A DNA stretch of 5,122 nt from Actinomycetes bacterium (GTDB lineage: Bacteria; Actinomycetota; Acidimicrobiia; Acidimicrobiales; Acidimicrobiaceae), in contig JAKASN010000189.1 of assembly GCA_021819025.1 (NCBI GenBank), positions 1-5,122 of the forward strand, written 5' to 3'. Below are positions 4,401 to 5,122 of this stretch, piece by piece. The first letter of the stretch is position 1. Each line of letters opens with the position of its first letter. The notes below the pieces were generated by a model. It made no database searches and was not told where the DNA came from. It saw only the letters and a list, made by a program, of their open reading frames with translations. The position numbers and the translations under genes are program-made.

Positions 4401-5122
4401 CTAGGTGGTTGGTGGTGCCGTCGTCGTGGTGGGTGACGTGGTCGCCGCCGGTGTCGTGGTGGCAGGAGTTGTCGTTGCAGAGGGGGTGGTGCTACTCGCC
4501 GCAGTGGTGGTAGTAGTGCTGGCAACAGGTGCGGTGGTGGGCGGTGGCGCGGTTACCGGCGACATGATCGAACCGGGTGCATCGATGGGAGTTATGAACT
4601 TGCTCGGGGGAATCCACGCCGGATTGACCGGGGAAAAGCTCAACACCGGGGCATTTGCCAGAGCCTTGGACATATAGGCATGCCAAATCTCCGCTGGATA
4701 GGTTCCACCGTAGACGGGGATGCCGCCCACGTCATACATGGGAACCGAACCGGCTGGATCACCCATCCATACCGTAGTCACCATTTGTGGAGTGAATCCG
4801 TCGAACCACCCGTCGGTAAAGTTGTCGGTAGTCCCGGTCTTTCCCGCCGCAGGACGGCCGTAAAGCCGAGCTGCGGTTCCGGTTCCTCTGATAATGACCT
4901 GCTGGAGAATTTGGTCTTCGACGGCCACGATGCGATGTGAAAGAACTTGCTGGGTCGAGACCGTGGGGTTATATACCTTTGCACCGGTGTAGTCGACAAC
5001 TGAGGTAATAAAACGTGCAGGATGAAGAAAGCCCCCGTCGGCAAGGACGGAATATGCAGTAGCCATCTCCAGGGGCGTAACGTCCTCGGATCCGATCGCC
5101 ACCGAGGGGACCGCCAACAGTG
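4401..5122 (-). CDS. Class A penicillin-binding protein, C-terminal part (5' end outside window)
   Basis: The leftward frame is open to the window edge and stops with TAG at 4403-4401. The visible 239 or so residues are the second half of a transpeptidase domain and a tail. The segment VAIGSEDVTPLEMATAYSVL matches the conserved region of class A (glycosyltransferase plus transpeptidase) PBPs. The third active-site motif is KTG in AGKTGTTDNF, about 93 residues into the fragment. The block GGTYPAEIWHAYM, typical of this class, follows. The active-site serine (SxxK) and SxN motifs lie beyond the window. These proteins cross-link peptidoglycan outside the membrane. The last roughly 45 residues are almost only Thr, Ala, Pro and Ser, a flexible exported tail common in Actinobacteria. 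An apparent start (TTG at 5117) is internal to the domain, since the frame continues past it. Close paralogues (PonA1 and PonA2 types) cannot be told apart from this part. Confidence 0.92.
   Translation of the reverse strand, partial: LLAVPSVAIGSEDVTPLEMATAYSVLADGGFLHPARFITSVVDYTGAKVYNPTVSTQQVLSHRIVAVEDQILQQVIIRGTGTAARLYGRPAAGKTGTTDNFTDGWFDGFTPQMVTTVWMGDPAGSVPMYDVGGIPVYGGTYPAEIWHAYMSKALANAPVLSFSPVNPAWIPPSKFITPIDAPGSIMSPVTAPPPTTAPVASTTTTTAASSTTPSATTTPATTTPAATTSPTTTTAPPTT

Noticed and set aside
4292..4525. N-terminal extension of the zinc-ribbon protein from the ATG near 4525
   Set aside because: It overlaps the PBP coding region in another frame, and its Arg/Pro-rich sequence is the frame-shifted image of the Thr codon repeats.
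4405..4677. Rightward Val/Gly-rich 90-codon frame
   Set aside because: It is the antisense shadow of the Thr/Pro/Ala tail of the PBP; the Val runs come from complementing Thr codons.

Overview
The window looks like core chromosome of a moderately GC-rich actinobacterium. The reasons are the actinobacterial form of PurK (TFDHE motif), the 3' end of the RNase P RNA that resembles the mycobacterial one as I remember it, the C4 zinc-ribbon coiled-coil protein, and a class A penicillin-binding protein with a Thr/Pro/Ala-rich tail. A lineage such as Acidimicrobiia would fit, but that is an inference from general character and not a placement.

Layout, left to right. Positions 1-193 hold the end of an unrecognised rightward gene. 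Next comes purK (240-1358), then purE (1472-1984) after a 113-bp gap containing a perfect 8-bp hairpin. Together they make the two-step bacterial route from AIR to CAIR in purine synthesis. Positions 1985-2390 hold about 400 bp with no convincing gene. A leftward gene for a small glycine-tailed RNA-recognition-motif protein (2436-2747) follows, with a good intrinsic terminator (2378-2416). Positions 2748-3164 contain possible promoters on both strands and a doubtful small leftward membrane-protein ORF. The rnpB gene (RNase P RNA, about 3165-3519, rightward) is recognised from its conserved core and a 14-bp P1 helix. It runs head-on into a leftward gene for a coiled-coil/C4 zinc-ribbon protein (3539-4291). 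Upstream of that, on the same strand, is the 3' part of a class A penicillin-binding protein gene (4401-5122), cut by the window edge.

I see no sign of a new defence, mobile or biosynthetic system. The most interesting object is the RNase P RNA. It lacks the P18 hairpin where type A RNAs normally carry it, has two covarying base-pair changes in the nearly invariant P4 helix, and has an extra hairpin in the P15-P17 arm. Its 3' end lies only 19 bp from the end of the opposing zinc-ribbon gene, with no terminator recognised for either transcript.
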